Positions 46,201-54,586 of a DNA stretch of 64,000 nucleotides are shown here, one piece after another. The notes under the pieces were generated by a model. That model saw only the letters and a program-made list of their open reading frames with translations, was not told the origin of the DNA and ran no database searches. The position numbers were made by a program, and so were the translations under genes. Where the stretch lies: contig NZ_JAVRIC010000019.1 of the NCBI RefSeq assembly GCF_031846245.1, positions 22,331-86,330 on the forward strand, in the 5' to 3' direction. Source of the DNA: Banduia mediterranea (GTDB lineage: Bacteria; Pseudomonadota; Gammaproteobacteria; Nevskiales; Nevskiaceae). Position 1 is the first letter of the stretch. Each line of letters starts with the position of its first letter.

Positions 46201-46425
46201 GAGCGCCGACACATTCTCGGCCTCACCACGAACCGCGGCGACCCAACTCGCGGCTCGCTCCTGGGCCTGGGACCGCAGCGGCTCGGGCAGCTCGGCGATA
46301 CCCATGAGCTTGTGCACCAACGCCGTCTCGTCGGCGAACCAGTGCTCTGAAACGGCTGCCCGCAAAGGATCTCGCTCGGGCAGCCGGGAGGAATGGATGA
46401 AGCCGGGGGCGATGGATTCGTTCAT
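43258..46425 (-). CDS. putA: Bifunctional proline dehydrogenase / glutamate-semialdehyde dehydrogenase, short form
   Basis: From the ATG at 46425 the protein has 1055 residues. The proline dehydrogenase barrel (about residues 170-480) has VDAEEADRLELSLDVFEAVY and RLVKGAYWDTEIKRAQEQGL. The aldehyde dehydrogenase half has IAETGGQNAMIADSSALPEQ (Glu) and SAGQRCSALRVLYV (nucleophilic Cys) near residues 825-860. E. coli PutA (about 1320 residues) begins with a ribbon-helix-helix repressor domain; that is absent here, so this protein should not regulate its own gene. The enzyme turns proline into glutamate with electrons going to FAD and NAD. ATG codons at 46485 and 46431-46434 are possible but less likely starts. 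Confidence 0.94.
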   Translation of the reverse strand: MNESIAPGFIHSSRLPERDPLRAAVSEHWFADETALVHKLMGIAELPEPLRSQAQERAASWVAAVRGEAENVSALDSFMQEYDLSSDEGVLLMCLAEALLRIPDDDTAEALIADKLSEADWESHLGRSDSLFVNASTWGLMLTGRLVRLSPQTTGNFRASFNRLIGKSSEPVIRMAVRQAMKLMGHQFVIGRSIAEALDGSRSKAHRAYLHSFDMLGEAALNASDARRYLQSYHDAIQAIGKRAGVETELLRRPSISVKLSALHPRYEVAQRERVLAELVPNLLALAQEAKRHRIGLTVDAEEADRLELSLDVFEAVYRDVTLSGWNGFGLAVQAFQKRALPVIEWLEALAAGVGRQIPVRLVKGAYWDTEIKRAQEQGLAGYPVFTRKPNTDVSYLACARRLLAARTHFYPQLATHNAHTVAAVRSYAGDDAGYEFQRLHGMGEALYEAVMRDIPVPVRIYAPVGSHEDLLPYLVRRLLENGANSSFVNRIYDENVPPEQLVLDPVEQVQQYPVIPNPAIALPQALYGSSRLNSSGVNFASEPEASALAEALSAAPLPSRADSLTHNAIDSKRSPLPVHNPADRRAVLGHWCPFEPDDLGEVVAAAWHAQPRWNAMPVESRAQLLERAADRLEARRPEFLAALVREAGKGLPDAVAEVREAVDFLRYYAQQARRLMTAPEVLPGPTGEHNELQLAGRGVFVCISPWNFPLAIFTGQIAAALVAGNTVVAKPAEQTNLVAMMMVRLMLDAGIPDDVLQCVLGEGDVGAALCQHPLVAGVAFTGSVAVAQTINRTLAARPGAIASLIAETGGQNAMIADSSALPEQVVKDVITAAFQSAGQRCSALRVLYVQQEIADKVVGMLRGAMQELVVGDPAWLATDVGPVIDPEAQASLMAHVDAVAGLGRLILRLPLSTRCEHGSFVPPTAVEIDSIKQLDAEHFGPILHVIRYSGRKLDQIIEDINNTGFGLTLGVHSRIEKTWRRVRALARVGNCYVNRNQIGAVVGVQPFGGEGLSGTGPKAGGPHYLLRFVTERTLTVNTSAIGGNARLLAASGDG

Positions 46426-46481
46426 GAAGCGCATCATAGCGAGGCCCGATTGCGTACAGAATTGTCCGCGATCAACAGGCC

Positions 46482-46806
46482 GCAATTGCAGACGACAACT
46501 ACTTCGGCGTTCGCGGCGGGCTTACCGCCAACACCTTGGGCGGCGCGAAAGTCACCGACAGTCTCAACGCGATCCCCGGCACCAAGGTTTCGGTGGATAT
46601 CGACGAAAGCGATACCGGTTACGAGGTTTTCGGCGGCATGCGCGTTGGCGACAATCTGTAGGTCGAGGCCAGCCATGTGAACTTCGGCGATTTCGACATG
46701 CATATCAGCGGCACCGCCGTGGACCCCGACGCAGTCGCCCAGCAGGCCGGCGATGAAGCGCCGATGTCTGGCTCAGCCGCCCGCGTCGGCCTGTTTGGCG
46801 CCGCGG
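46482..46806 (+). pseudogene. Remnant of an OmpA-like outer-membrane beta-barrel gene
   Basis: One frame reads AAIADDNYFGVRGGLTANTL, later ESDTGYEVFGGMRVGDNL, then a TAG stop at about 46662, then VEASHVNFGDFDMHISGTAV and GSAARVGLFGA. These are the alternating strands and the DTGY-FGG-DN-VEASYV-type signature of eight-stranded OmpA-like barrels. There is no start codon, signal peptide or ribosome site, since the sequence begins abruptly just upstream of putA. The later strands are also missing. The amber codon stands at the position of an Ala/Ala-like residue before VEAS. A terminator still follows at 46865, as if the original gene end were kept. Confidence 0.75.
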
Positions 46807-46815
46807 CCGAAATAT

Positions 46816-46844
46816 GGCTTCCAGGCGGCTTCCAGGCGGCTTCC
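46816..46844 (+). repeat. Short 11-bp tandem repeat
   Basis: GGCTTCCAGGC is repeated 2.6 times without mismatch, at the tail of the barrel-gene remnant. An 11-bp unit shifts the reading frame, so it may be one of the lesions in that gene. Confidence 0.85.
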
Positions 46845-46864
46845 CGACAGCGCATCGCGAAGTG

Positions 46865-46894
46865 CAAGGCCGGTCCGATGCCGGCCTTGTTCTT
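46865..46894 (+). terminator. Intrinsic terminator left behind the barrel-gene remnant
   Basis: CAAGGCCGG and CCGGCCTTG form a perfect 9-bp stem with a 7-nt loop, followed by TTCTT. It precedes cutA by about 60 bp and has no intact gene before it on the plus strand. Confidence 0.65.
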
Positions 46895-46954
46895 ATCGGC
46901 GCTTGTCCGACCGCCTTACACTGCGCACTGACATGGACACCGGCAGGCATACAT

Positions 46955-47278
46955 ATGTCCACGGACATCAGCATCGTCTACATCAGCTGTCCCGCCTCGG
47001 CGGCGCAGACGCTGGCCAATGCACTCGTCGAATCGAATCTGGCCGCGTGCGTTACGCTGCTGCCGGGTGCTCGGTCCGTCTATCGCTGGCAAGGCAAGGT
47101 GCACAACGACGAAGAGACGCTGCTGCTGGCCAAGACACGTACCGAGCGAGTCGGCGCGCTGTGTGAGCGAGTGGTCGCGGATCATCCCCATGAGGTTCCC
47201 GAGGTCATTGCCGTCGAACTCGCGCAGGGTCACGCGCCGTATCTCGACTGGGTGGCTTCGGAAACCGACGCAGACTAA
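46955..47278 (+). CDS. cutA: Divalent-cation tolerance protein CutA
   Basis: From the ATG at 46955 the product has 107 residues, the usual CutA1 length. It has ISIVYISCPASAAQTLANAL at the start, the conserved LAACVTLLPGARSVYRWQGK strand, EETLLLAKTRTERVGALCER, and the C-terminal YLDWVASET. CutA forms a stable trimer of ferredoxin-like folds and was linked to copper tolerance, but its exact job is unsettled. The ATG sits inside an NdeI-like CATATG. It is 13 bp before a TlpA-like gene. In relatives a dsbD gene often lies between the two; none is present here. Confidence 0.94.
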   Translation: MSTDISIVYISCPASAAQTLANALVESNLAACVTLLPGARSVYRWQGKVHNDEETLLLAKTRTERVGALCERVVADHPHEVPEVIAVELAQGHAPYLDWVASETDAD

Positions 47279-47291
47279 CGGCCGGATTCGA

Positions 47292-47801
47292 ATGCGAGCC
47301 TCCACCGCCCTCAGATTGCCCGTGCTCTGCCTGCTCGCCGCAGGCATCGGCTTCTTCGCCTATCGCGGACTGGCCCCGGCGCCATCGCCACAGGCGCCGC
47401 TGTTGCACTTCACCGATCTCGACGGCAAACCACGACAATTGTCCGAATGGCGTGGGCGCCCGGTGCTCATCAACTTCTGGGCCACCTGGTGTGCGCCGTG
47501 CCTGAAGGAAATTCCGATGCTGGTCCAGGCTCAGACCGAACTCGCGGATACCGGACTGATGATCCTCGGGCCCGCGGTGGACGAAGCCGAACCGGTGCGC
47601 CACTTTCATGCAGAGCGTAACTTGAATTACCCTGTATTCGTGGGTGCCGACCAAGCCATCGTGGCGATGGACGCTCTGGGCGATACACGCGGCGCTCTTC
47701 CCTTGTCGGTGTTCATTTCGCCCGATGGAAAAATCGTCGCCCGGCATTCCGGCGTACTCAGCCGCGAGCAGTTGGAGAGCTGGCTGGAGCGCTATCGGTA
47801 A
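47292..47801 (+). CDS. TlpA-like membrane-anchored thioredoxin
   Basis: From the ATG at 47292 the product has 169 residues. An uncleaved signal anchor (RLPVLCLLAAGIGFFAYRGL) leads into a TlpA/ResA thioredoxin fold. It has LINFWATWCAPCLKEIP with the redox pair CAPC near residue 65 and the cis-Pro region ALPLSVFISPDG. Such proteins reduce or pass on disulfides in the periplasm, for example for cytochrome c maturation. The precise client is unknown. It follows cutA by 13 bp and precedes the aroQ-accBC cluster, which has its own promoter. Confidence 0.92.
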   Translation: MRASTALRLPVLCLLAAGIGFFAYRGLAPAPSPQAPLLHFTDLDGKPRQLSEWRGRPVLINFWATWCAPCLKEIPMLVQAQTELADTGLMILGPAVDEAEPVRHFHAERNLNYPVFVGADQAIVAMDALGDTRGALPLSVFISPDGKIVARHSGVLSREQLESWLERYR

Positions 47802-47897
47802 GGATTCGTACTGTGGCGAATCGTGACCCAATCAAACCCGATCCAAACCCAATAACGCATAAACGTGTGCAAAACGTGCACAAACGGATCAGCAGGC

Positions 47898-47903
47898 TAT
47901 AAT
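47898..47903 (+). promoter_or_regulatory. Candidate -10 box for aroQ-accB-accC
   Basis: A consensus TATAAT lies 32 bp before the aroQ TTG start. No good -35 is seen at 16-18 bp. Just upstream (47862-47881) AACGTGTGCA and AACGTGCACA form an imperfect direct repeat 10-11 bp apart that might bind a regulator. Confidence 0.5.
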
Positions 47904-47935
47904 CGGAATTCGCCCGCCGCACTCGACCCAGACTC

Positions 47936-48382
47936 TTGGCGCACCTGCTGCTATTGAACGGACCGAACCTCAACCTGCTCGGCACGCGCGAGCCCGAGGT
48001 CTACGGCGCCCAGACGCTGGCCGACATCGAACAGGCGCTTGCGCAAGACGCGGCCGGCCTGGGCCATCGACTGTCCACGTTCCAGAGCAATCACGAAGGC
48101 GCGTTGATCGATCGCATTCACTCGGCCCGGGGCGAAATCGACTTCATTCTGATCAATCCTGCGGCGTACACGCACACCAGCGTGGCGCTGCGCGATGCCC
48201 TGCTGGCCGTGGCCATTCCGTTCATCGAGATTCACCTTTCGAATGTCCACGCCCGCGAGGCCTTCCGTCACCACTCGTACTTTTCGGACATCGCACACGG
48301 TGTGATCGTCGGCCTGGGAGCGGCCGGCTATCACTTCGCGCTGCATGCCGCCCACCAACAGTTGAACCCGCAGGGGAATTAG
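47936..48382 (+). CDS. aroQ: 3-dehydroquinate dehydratase, type II
   Basis: The 148-residue protein is a complete type II enzyme. It has [21 protein letters not shown] at the N-terminus (catalytic Arg and Tyr in TREPEVYG), [18 protein letters not shown] near residue 75, and [18 protein letters not shown] near residue 99 with the catalytic His. It dehydrates 3-dehydroquinate in the shikimate pathway. The start is TTG, chosen because it gives exactly the family N-terminus. It lies 4 bp before accB, the usual order in gammaproteobacteria. Confidence 0.95.
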   Translation: MAHLLLLNGPNLNLLGTREPEVYGAQTLADIEQALAQDAAGLGHRLSTFQSNHEGALIDRIHSARGEIDFILINPAAYTHTSVALRDALLAVAIPFIEIHLSNVHAREAFRHHSYFSDIAHGVIVGLGAAGYHFALHAAHQQLNPQGN

Positions 48383-48386
48383 CTTC

Positions 48387-48854
48387 ATGGATATCCGTAC
48401 GATCAAGAAACTGATCGAATTGCTCGAACAGTCCGGTATCGCGGAACTGGAAGTCAAACAGGGAGAGGAATCGGTCCGGATCAGTCGCAACCCGGCGCCC
48501 GGTTCAGGTCCGGTCTATGCACAGGCGCCGCAGCAGGCCTACGCCCCGCCCCCGCCGCCCGCGGCGGCGCCCGCCGCCAGCAGCGCTCCGGCGGCTCCGG
48601 CCGCCAAGGCGCCGGACGAAAAGAACCTGGTGCGCGCGCCGATGGTCGGCACCTTCTATCGCTCGCCCGCACCGGGTGCCAAGTCCTTCGTCGAGGTCGG
48701 GCAAACCGTGAAGGAAGGCCAGACCCTGTGCATCATCGAAGCGATGAAGATGCTCAACCAGATCGAAGCCGATCGCGCCGGCGTGGTCGTCGAAATCCTC
48801 GTGGACAACGAGCAGCCGGTCGAATTCGATCAGCCCTTGTTCGTGATCGAATAA
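48387..48854 (+). CDS. accB: Biotin carboxyl carrier protein of acetyl-CoA carboxylase
   Basis: The 155-residue product starts with the BCCP helix [20 protein letters not shown] and has a flexible Pro/Ala linker (about residues 44-72, with [12 protein letters not shown]). It ends with the biotinyl domain holding [18 protein letters not shown] near residue 115; the lysine of EAMKM is biotinylated. It carries CO2 between biotin carboxylase and the carboxyltransferase for malonyl-CoA synthesis. accC follows 12 bp downstream. Confidence 0.97.
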   Translation: MDIRTIKKLIELLEQSGIAELEVKQGEESVRISRNPAPGSGPVYAQAPQQAYAPPPPPAAAPAASSAPAAPAAKAPDEKNLVRAPMVGTFYRSPAPGAKSFVEVGQTVKEGQTLCIIEAMKMLNQIEADRAGVVVEILVDNEQPVEFDQPLFVIE

Positions 48855-48866
48855 GACCGCCCCGCC

Positions 48867-50213
48867 ATGATCGAGAAAGTTCTCATCGCCAACCGCGGCG
48901 AGATTGCCCTGCGCATCCTGCGAGCCTGCCGCGAACTCGGCATCAAGACCGTGGCCGTGCACTCTTCCGCGGACCGCGACCTCAAGCACGTGTTGCTGGC
49001 CGACGAATCGGTGTGCATCGGCCCGCCGGCCGCCGCCAAGTCCTATCTCAACATGGCGGCGATCATCAGCGCCGCCGAAGTCACGCAGGCCGACGCGATT
49101 CATCCCGGCTACGGATTCCTGTCCGAAAACGCCGACTTCGCTGAAAGCGTGGAACGTTCGGGCTTCATTTTCATCGGCCCGCGCGCGGAAACGATCCGCC
49201 TGATGGGCGGCAAGACCACCGCCAAGGCCGAGATGATCGCGGCCGGTGTGCCCTGCGTTCCGGGCAGCGAAGGTGTGCTTCCCGATGACGAGGCCGAATG
49301 CATCGACGTGGCGCAACGCGTCGGCTACCCGGTGCTGATCAAAGCCGCCGCCGGTGGCGGCGGACGCGGCATGCACGTCGTCCGTTCACAGGAAAACCTG
49401 ATCCAGTCGATACACATGGCGCGTGCCGAAGCGCAGGCGGCATTCCGCGACGGCTCGGTGTTCCTGGAGAAGTATCTGGAAGTGCCGCGCCACATCGAGA
49501 TTCAGGTACTGGCCGACGAACACGGCAACGTCGTGCATCTGGGCGAGCGCGACTGCTCGATGCAGCGCCGCAACCAGAAGGTCGTCGAGGAATCGCCGGC
49601 GCCGGGCATCACCCAGGCGCAGCGTGACCACATCGGCAAGCTGTGCACCGATGCCTGCAAGCGCATCGGCTATCGAGGCGCCGGCACGATGGAGTTCCTG
49701 TACGACAACGGCGAGTTCTATTTCATCGAAATGAACACGCGCATCCAGGTCGAGCACCCGGTCACCGAAATGGTGACGCAGACCGACCTGATCAAGCAGC
49801 AGTTGCTGGTCGCGGCCGGCGAGAAGCTCACGCTCCGGCAGGAGGATCTCAAGCCGCGCGGTCACGCGATCGAATGTCGAATCAATGCCGAGGACCCGCG
49901 CCGCTTCGTGCCCTCACCGGGCGAGATCAAGAAGTATCACGCCGCCGGCGGACCGGGGATTCGCATCGATTCCCATGTCTACGCCGGCTACACGGTACCG
50001 CCGCACTACGACTCCATGATCGGCAAGCTGATCGCCTGGGGCGAAACCCGGGAATCGGCGATCGCGCGCATGCATACGGCGCTGTCGGAAATGGTGATCG
50101 ACGGCATCCAGGTCAACATCCCCCTGCAGTCGCGCATCATGGAGGACGAGGTGTTCAGCCGTGGCGTGCACCACATCCACTACCTCGAAGAGATGCTCAA
50201 GAACTGGGAATGA
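48867..50213 (+). CDS. accC: Biotin carboxylase subunit of acetyl-CoA carboxylase
   Basis: The 448-residue protein has the biotin-carboxylase layout. It has the N-terminal [20 protein letters not shown], the ATP-grasp glycine loop [14 protein letters not shown] near residue 159, [20 protein letters not shown] near residue 205, and the active-site [17 protein letters not shown] near residue 285. It carboxylates the biotin of AccB using ATP and bicarbonate. accA and accD are not in the window, as is normal. Confidence 0.97.
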   Translation: MIEKVLIANRGEIALRILRACRELGIKTVAVHSSADRDLKHVLLADESVCIGPPAAAKSYLNMAAIISAAEVTQADAIHPGYGFLSENADFAESVERSGFIFIGPRAETIRLMGGKTTAKAEMIAAGVPCVPGSEGVLPDDEAECIDVAQRVGYPVLIKAAAGGGGRGMHVVRSQENLIQSIHMARAEAQAAFRDGSVFLEKYLEVPRHIEIQVLADEHGNVVHLGERDCSMQRRNQKVVEESPAPGITQAQRDHIGKLCTDACKRIGYRGAGTMEFLYDNGEFYFIEMNTRIQVEHPVTEMVTQTDLIKQQLLVAAGEKLTLRQEDLKPRGHAIECRINAEDPRRFVPSPGEIKKYHAAGGPGIRIDSHVYAGYTVPPHYDSMIGKLIAWGETRESAIARMHTALSEMVIDGIQVNIPLQSRIMEDEVFSRGVHHIHYLEEMLKNWE

Positions 50214-50274
50214 AGCGCGGCGAGCGCAGGGCGGCGTAGACTCGCGCGCCCGCCCTGCACCACCGGACAGATTC

Positions 50275-51141
50275 ATGGCCTGGCTACAACTGCGTCTACA
50301 GACCCGCCACCCCGAGTTCGCCGAAGAACTGCTGCTCGCGCATGGCGCGCAGTCGGTGAGCTTCGTCGACGCGGGCGACACCCCGGTGCTGGAGCCGCTG
50401 CCCGGCGAAACACCGCTGTGGGCACAGACCGCAGTGCTTGCGCTGTTCGCCGAAGACGCCGACCCGGAACCGGCGCTGGCGGCGATCGCCGCAATACTCC
50501 CCGAGCAGAATCCGCCCGTGGTCACACGCGAGATCGTGGAAGACCAGGACTGGGTACGCCTGTGTCTGGACCAGATGCAGGCGGTGCACTTTGGCGGAGC
50601 CCTGTGGATCTGCCCGCGTCATCGCACGGTCGAGGATGCATCCGCCGTCGTCGTGCGCCTCGATCCCGGCCTCGCCTTCGGCACCGGCACGCACCCGAGC
50701 ACCTCGCTGTGCCTGCGCTGGCTGGCGCAGGCTGATATCGCCGGCCAGCGCGTGCTCGACTATGGCTGCGGCTCCGGCATCCTCGCGATCGCCGCGCTCA
50801 AGCTCGGCGCCGCCGCGGCCACGGGCGTGGACATCGACCCGCAGGCGCTGACCGCCAGCCTCGAAAACGCCCGCGACAATGAGGTCGAACTGACGGTCTC
50901 CGACGTATCAGGTTTCAAGACCGCACCCTACGACCTGGTGCTCGCCAACATATTGGCGGGGCCGTTGATCGAGCTGGCGCCGCTGCTCAGCGCCTGCGTT
51001 CGCCCCGGCGGCCAACTCGTGCTCGCCGGCCTGCTCGACCGGCAGGCTGAAGAAGTCGCCAGCGCCTATGCCGGCGATTTCGAAATCGAAGCCGTCTCCG
51101 ACGAAGGCTGGACCCGGCTGGTCGGAACCCGCTTGCCCTGA
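50275..51141 (+). CDS. prmA: Ribosomal protein L11 methyltransferase
   Basis: From the ATG at 50275 the product has 288 residues. The N-terminal L11-binding domain is followed by the SAM domain with LDYGCGSGILAIAALKLGAA near residue 162 and the catalytic-loop LANILAGPLIELAPLL near residue 225. It trimethylates ribosomal protein L11. The frame continues upstream over the accC end, but the true N-terminus (MAWLQLRLQTRHPEFAEEL) matches the family. It sits between accC and fis in the common order. Confidence 0.95.
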   Translation: MAWLQLRLQTRHPEFAEELLLAHGAQSVSFVDAGDTPVLEPLPGETPLWAQTAVLALFAEDADPEPALAAIAAILPEQNPPVVTREIVEDQDWVRLCLDQMQAVHFGGALWICPRHRTVEDASAVVVRLDPGLAFGTGTHPSTSLCLRWLAQADIAGQRVLDYGCGSGILAIAALKLGAAAATGVDIDPQALTASLENARDNEVELTVSDVSGFKTAPYDLVLANILAGPLIELAPLLSACVRPGGQLVLAGLLDRQAEEVASAYAGDFEIEAVSDEGWTRLVGTRLP

Positions 51142-51194
51142 CTAGCGGCACAATCCGATACATTTTCGATCGCTCCCTGGCGAGAACCTTGGGG

Positions 51195-51200
51195 TATCAT
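51195..51200 (+). promoter_or_regulatory. Candidate fis promoter -10 box
   Basis: TATCAT is followed at once by a very GC-rich stretch (TGCGCCCCC), the kind of discriminator known from growth-rate-controlled fis promoters. No convincing -35 is seen, so the call rests mainly on the discriminator and position. Confidence 0.3.
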
Positions 51201-51284
51201 TGCGCCCCCGTTTTTTTTCCTCTTTTCGAGTTCGCTGCCGTTCGCGCGATGGGCTCGTCCGTTTCACCGAGGCGCCATCAGCAC

Positions 51285-51560
51285 ATGTCCGCAGAACCCT
51301 CACACAAGATCAATGGCGCAGCGCGCCCATTGAGTCACGCCGTGGCAGACAGCCTCGAAGCCTATTTTCGTACGCTCAATGGTTACGCGCCCAGGGACCT
51401 CTACGACCTCGTGCTTGAACAAGTCGAGCAACCGCTGCTGAAAACCGTGCTTCACCATTGCAACGGCAATCAGTCACGGGCCGCTGAAATGCTGGGGCTC
51501 AATCGCGCCACGCTGCGCAAGAAACTGCGCCAACATGGCATTACGGCGGACGGCGCATGA
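51285..51560 (+). CDS. fis: DNA-binding protein Fis
   Basis: From the ATG at 51285 the product has 91 residues, near the 98 of E. coli Fis. The C-terminal helix-turn-helix is clear: [20 protein letters not shown] and [17 protein letters not shown]. The N-terminal half has the ALEAYF-like helix [20 protein letters not shown]. Fis bends DNA and drives rRNA and tRNA transcription in fast growth. Its stop overlaps the purH start by four bases, so the two genes are translationally coupled. dusB, which precedes fis in E. coli, is replaced by prmA. Confidence 0.95.
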   Translation: MSAEPSHKINGAARPLSHAVADSLEAYFRTLNGYAPRDLYDLVLEQVEQPLLKTVLHHCNGNQSRAAEMLGLNRATLRKKLRQHGITADGA

Positions 51561-53128
51561 GCAATTCCATCCAGATCCGCCGCGCTCTGCTGTCGGTTTC
51601 GGACAAGAGTGGACTCGTCGATTTCGCACGCGCTCTGGCCGAGCGCGGCATCGAACTGCTGTCCACCGGCGGAACCTATCGCAGCCTGCGCGAGGCTGGC
51701 ATCGCCGTCACCGAAGTCTCGGAACATACCGGCTTTCCGGAAATCATGGATGGCCGCGTCAAGACGCTGCATCCCAAGATTCACGGCGGCATCCTCGGGC
51801 GCCGCGGCACGGATGACGCCGTGATGCGCGAACACGGCATCGCAGCAATCGACCTCGTGGTGGTCAACCTCTACCCATTCGAGCAGACCGTCGCCAGGCC
51901 CGAGTGCACGCGCATCGACGCGATCGAGAACATCGACATCGGCGGTCCGGCGATGGTGCGCGCAGCCGCCAAGAATCACGCGTATGTCGGCATCGTCGTT
52001 GACCCGAAGAACTATGCCGATGTCCTCGCCGCACTCGCTGACGGCGGACTATCGTTCACGCTGCGCACGCGCCTCGCGGCCAAGGCCTACGCGCACACCT
52101 CACGCTACGACGCCGCGGTGGCGGAGTACCTGGCCGGCGTCGACGAGGCCGGGCAGCGCGCCGTGTTCTCGCCGGTGCTGGGCATGCAGTTCAAGAAGGC
52201 GCAGGACCTGCGCTACGGCGAAAATCCGCACCAGCGCGCCGCGTTCTATCGCGAGCGCGAGCCTGAATCCGGCACGATCTCCGCCGCAAAACAGGTGCAG
52301 GGCAAGGCACTGTCGTACAACAACATCGCCGATGCCGATGCCGCGCTGGAGTGCGTCAAGAGCTTCACCAAGCCGGCCTGCGTGATCGTCAAACACGCCA
52401 ATCCCTGCGGCGTCGCCGTCAGCCTGGACGGCATCGGTGCCGCCTACGATCTGGCGTTCCAGACCGATCCGACCTCGGCCTTCGGCGGCATCATCGCCTT
52501 CAACCGCGAACTCGACGGCGCCACCGCGCGCCGCATCGTCGAACGTCAGTTCGTCGAGGTGATCATCGCGCCGACGCTCAGCGCCGAAGCCCGTGACGCG
52601 GTCGCCGCCAAGCAGAACGTCCGCGTACTCGAATGCGGGCAGTGGCCGCAGCTACGCACCAGCGCCTGGGACTACAAGCGCGTTGGCGGCGGACTGCTGA
52701 TCCAGGATCGCGACGATGCCGTGATCCAGGCCGAGGCGCTCAAGGTGGTCAGCCAGCGCCAGCCCACAGCCAGCGAAATCGACGACCTGGTGTTCGCCTG
52801 GAAGGTCGCCAAGTTCGTCAAGTCCAATGCCATCGTCTACGCCAAGGGCCGTCAGACCATCGGCGTCGGTGCCGGACAGATGAGCCGCGTCTATTCGGCG
52901 AAGATCGCCGGCATCAAGGCCGCCGATGAAAAGCTCGAGGTCAAGGGCTCGGTGATGGCGTCCGACGCGTTCTTCCCGTTCCGTGACGGGATCGATGCCG
53001 CCGCCGCCGCCGGCATCACCGCCGTGATCCAGCCCGGCGGTTCAGTGCGCGATGCCGAAGTCATCGCCGCCGCCGACGAAGCCGGCATGGCGATGCTGTT
53101 CACCGGCATCCGCCACTTCCGGCACTAG
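51557..53128 (+). CDS. purH: Bifunctional AICAR formyltransferase / IMP cyclohydrolase
   Basis: The 523-residue protein joins an N-terminal MGS-like IMP cyclohydrolase domain and a C-terminal formyltransferase. The first has [20 protein letters not shown] and [20 protein letters not shown]. The second has [17 protein letters not shown] and the catalytic Lys-His of [11 protein letters not shown] near residue 278. It performs the last two steps of de novo IMP synthesis. purD, its usual neighbour, is absent; instead degraded sequence follows. Confidence 0.96.
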   Translation: MSNSIQIRRALLSVSDKSGLVDFARALAERGIELLSTGGTYRSLREAGIAVTEVSEHTGFPEIMDGRVKTLHPKIHGGILGRRGTDDAVMREHGIAAIDLVVVNLYPFEQTVARPECTRIDAIENIDIGGPAMVRAAAKNHAYVGIVVDPKNYADVLAALADGGLSFTLRTRLAAKAYAHTSRYDAAVAEYLAGVDEAGQRAVFSPVLGMQFKKAQDLRYGENPHQRAAFYREREPESGTISAAKQVQGKALSYNNIADADAALECVKSFTKPACVIVKHANPCGVAVSLDGIGAAYDLAFQTDPTSAFGGIIAFNRELDGATARRIVERQFVEVIIAPTLSAEARDAVAAKQNVRVLECGQWPQLRTSAWDYKRVGGGLLIQDRDDAVIQAEALKVVSQRQPTASEIDDLVFAWKVAKFVKSNAIVYAKGRQTIGVGAGQMSRVYSAKIAGIKAADEKLEVKGSVMASDAFFPFRDGIDAAAAAGITAVIQPGGSVRDAEVIAAADEAGMAMLFTGIRHFRH

Positions 53129-53200
53129 CACAGCCTGTCGGACTCGGGGATTCGGTGCTGAGCTGTTCCGGCGGTATCGGCGCCGCGGCCTGTAGTTCGA

Positions 53201-53517
53201 TGCGGGCGCGGAAACGAGTTGCTCGATCTGATCTACAGCGCCGAACGGCCGGACACCGCCGATCTGGCGCGTTCGATCCTGCGGGACCTGCGCGTCGCCG
53301 TATCCCGCTCGCGCGGCACGCCGGGCACGCTGCTGGAAGTGCTCGGCGAAATCTGCGCGGAATGCGAGAATCGGCTGGAGCGTATCGACGCCGAACTGAT
53401 CTGGGACCAGAGCGACGAACTGCCCGACCCACAAAGGATCACGGCCAGTCGCTGCACCTATTCCGCATCGTGCGCGAAGCCGTCAGCAACGCGATCCGGG
53501 ACGCCCGCATCAGCGCC
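53201..53517 (+). pseudogene. Frameshifted fragment of a sensor histidine kinase
   Basis: The frame from about 53201 reads LLDLIYSAERPDTADLARSI, then LLEVLGEICAECENRLERID, then WDQSDELPD, which is the dimerisation helix and beyond of a NarX/DegS-type kinase. Near 53433-53442 the match jumps to another frame: QSLHLFRIVREAVSNAIRDA, the start of the ATPase domain (N-box, normally E-x2-N-x2-RHA). The ATPase domain then stops at 53517, where the next gene's 3' end begins. There is no N-terminal sensor and no intact ORF. No cognate response regulator lies nearby. Confidence 0.75.
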
Positions 53518-54385
53518 CGAACAACTTGTCGAAAGCCTTGTCCAGCGCCTTGTCGACCGTGCTGTCGGTCGCTTCGTCCACTTCCTGGTCGGAGCGCTGC
53601 TCCACACGGCCCTGCTGCCGCTTCGCCTTGCCGCCGAGAATCGCGCCCAGGTCGAAGCCGCCGGTGCCGGACGACGAGGCGTCGGCCGAGCCCCCCATCT
53701 GGAAGCCGCTCATGTCGGGCAGTTGCTGCGGCGCCGCCGGCAACACCAGCCGCGAAGACGACGGCGCGCCGCCGAAGCTCGCGATGCGGAATTCATCGCC
53801 GGCGCGCAACACACCGAGACGATCCTGCCGAAGACGCGCGTTGACGGCTTCCGCGCCAGACAGGGTGTCCGCCTTGCCGACAGCACTTGCCATCGCCGTA
53901 CTCACGGCGAACATCGCCTCGGTGTATTCGCGGGCACGTGCATCGCTGCTCAACACCAGCTCCCGGGTCTGCGTCTGGCCGTCACCGTCGAGATAGCTCA
54001 TCAGATAGACCGATCCGCGTACGCCGGCGACGGTCTCGCTGCCGCCGGTGCGCTTCAGCGAGATCAGCTCTTGAACATCATCCGCACCCGATTTCGGCTG
54101 CGCCTGCCCCATTTTTCCGAACATCGACAACATGCCTCCCACGTCCATCACCACGGGCTGGCCGTCCTGCTCGGCCACCGTATAGAGGTGGCCGTCGCGA
54201 AACAGCATGTAGCCGTCCTGACGGCTCATCGACGACATCCGCACCTGCTGCGGCCCGGCGAACTCGATCAGCATCGATTGACGCTCGCCATCGGCATCGA
54301 CCTCTACCGTGACGCTGCCGGCCGCCAGAACCAGGGCCGGTGCGCCCAGAGCAAAAGCGCAAAGAATCTGTCTGATGTGACGCAT
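53510..54385 (-). CDS. Exported protein of unknown function
   Basis: The 291-residue product begins with a signal peptide (IRQILCAFALGAPALVLA). The first 180 residues contain beta-strand-like sequence such as MLIEFAGPQQVRMSSMSRQD, with YMLFRDGHLYTV and EYTEAMFAVSTAMAS; the later part is low-complexity (Ser/Gly/Asp), ending in DKALDKAFDKLFGR. The middle resembles periplasmic DUF4412-like proteins that read out a metal or oxidised state, but this is a weak resemblance. It is divergent from the sigma-like gene 200 bp away and may be controlled by it. I do not know its function. Confidence 0.8.
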   Translation of the reverse strand: MRHIRQILCAFALGAPALVLAAGSVTVEVDADGERQSMLIEFAGPQQVRMSSMSRQDGYMLFRDGHLYTVAEQDGQPVVMDVGGMLSMFGKMGQAQPKSGADDVQELISLKRTGGSETVAGVRGSVYLMSYLDGDGQTQTRELVLSSDARAREYTEAMFAVSTAMASAVGKADTLSGAEAVNARLRQDRLGVLRAGDEFRIASFGGAPSSSRLVLPAAPQQLPDMSGFQMGGSADASSSGTGGFDLGAILGGKAKRQQGRVEQRSDQEVDEATDSTVDKALDKAFDKLFGR

Positions 54386-54586
54386 GTCTGAATACTCCCT
54401 CGATTGAACTGGCGGACCCGGGCAATTGTGACCGCCTCCGCAACCCGGGGCCCGGAATCGCGGATAATGCGCTCCAGACCGTTCCAGCCTGGCGGTCCAT
54501 CATGGCCGCCTTCGTGGGATATACGGATCGGCCGCAAGATTGCGGACATGCTTGTGATCCAGGACCAGGATCCGGGGGAATCGGGA

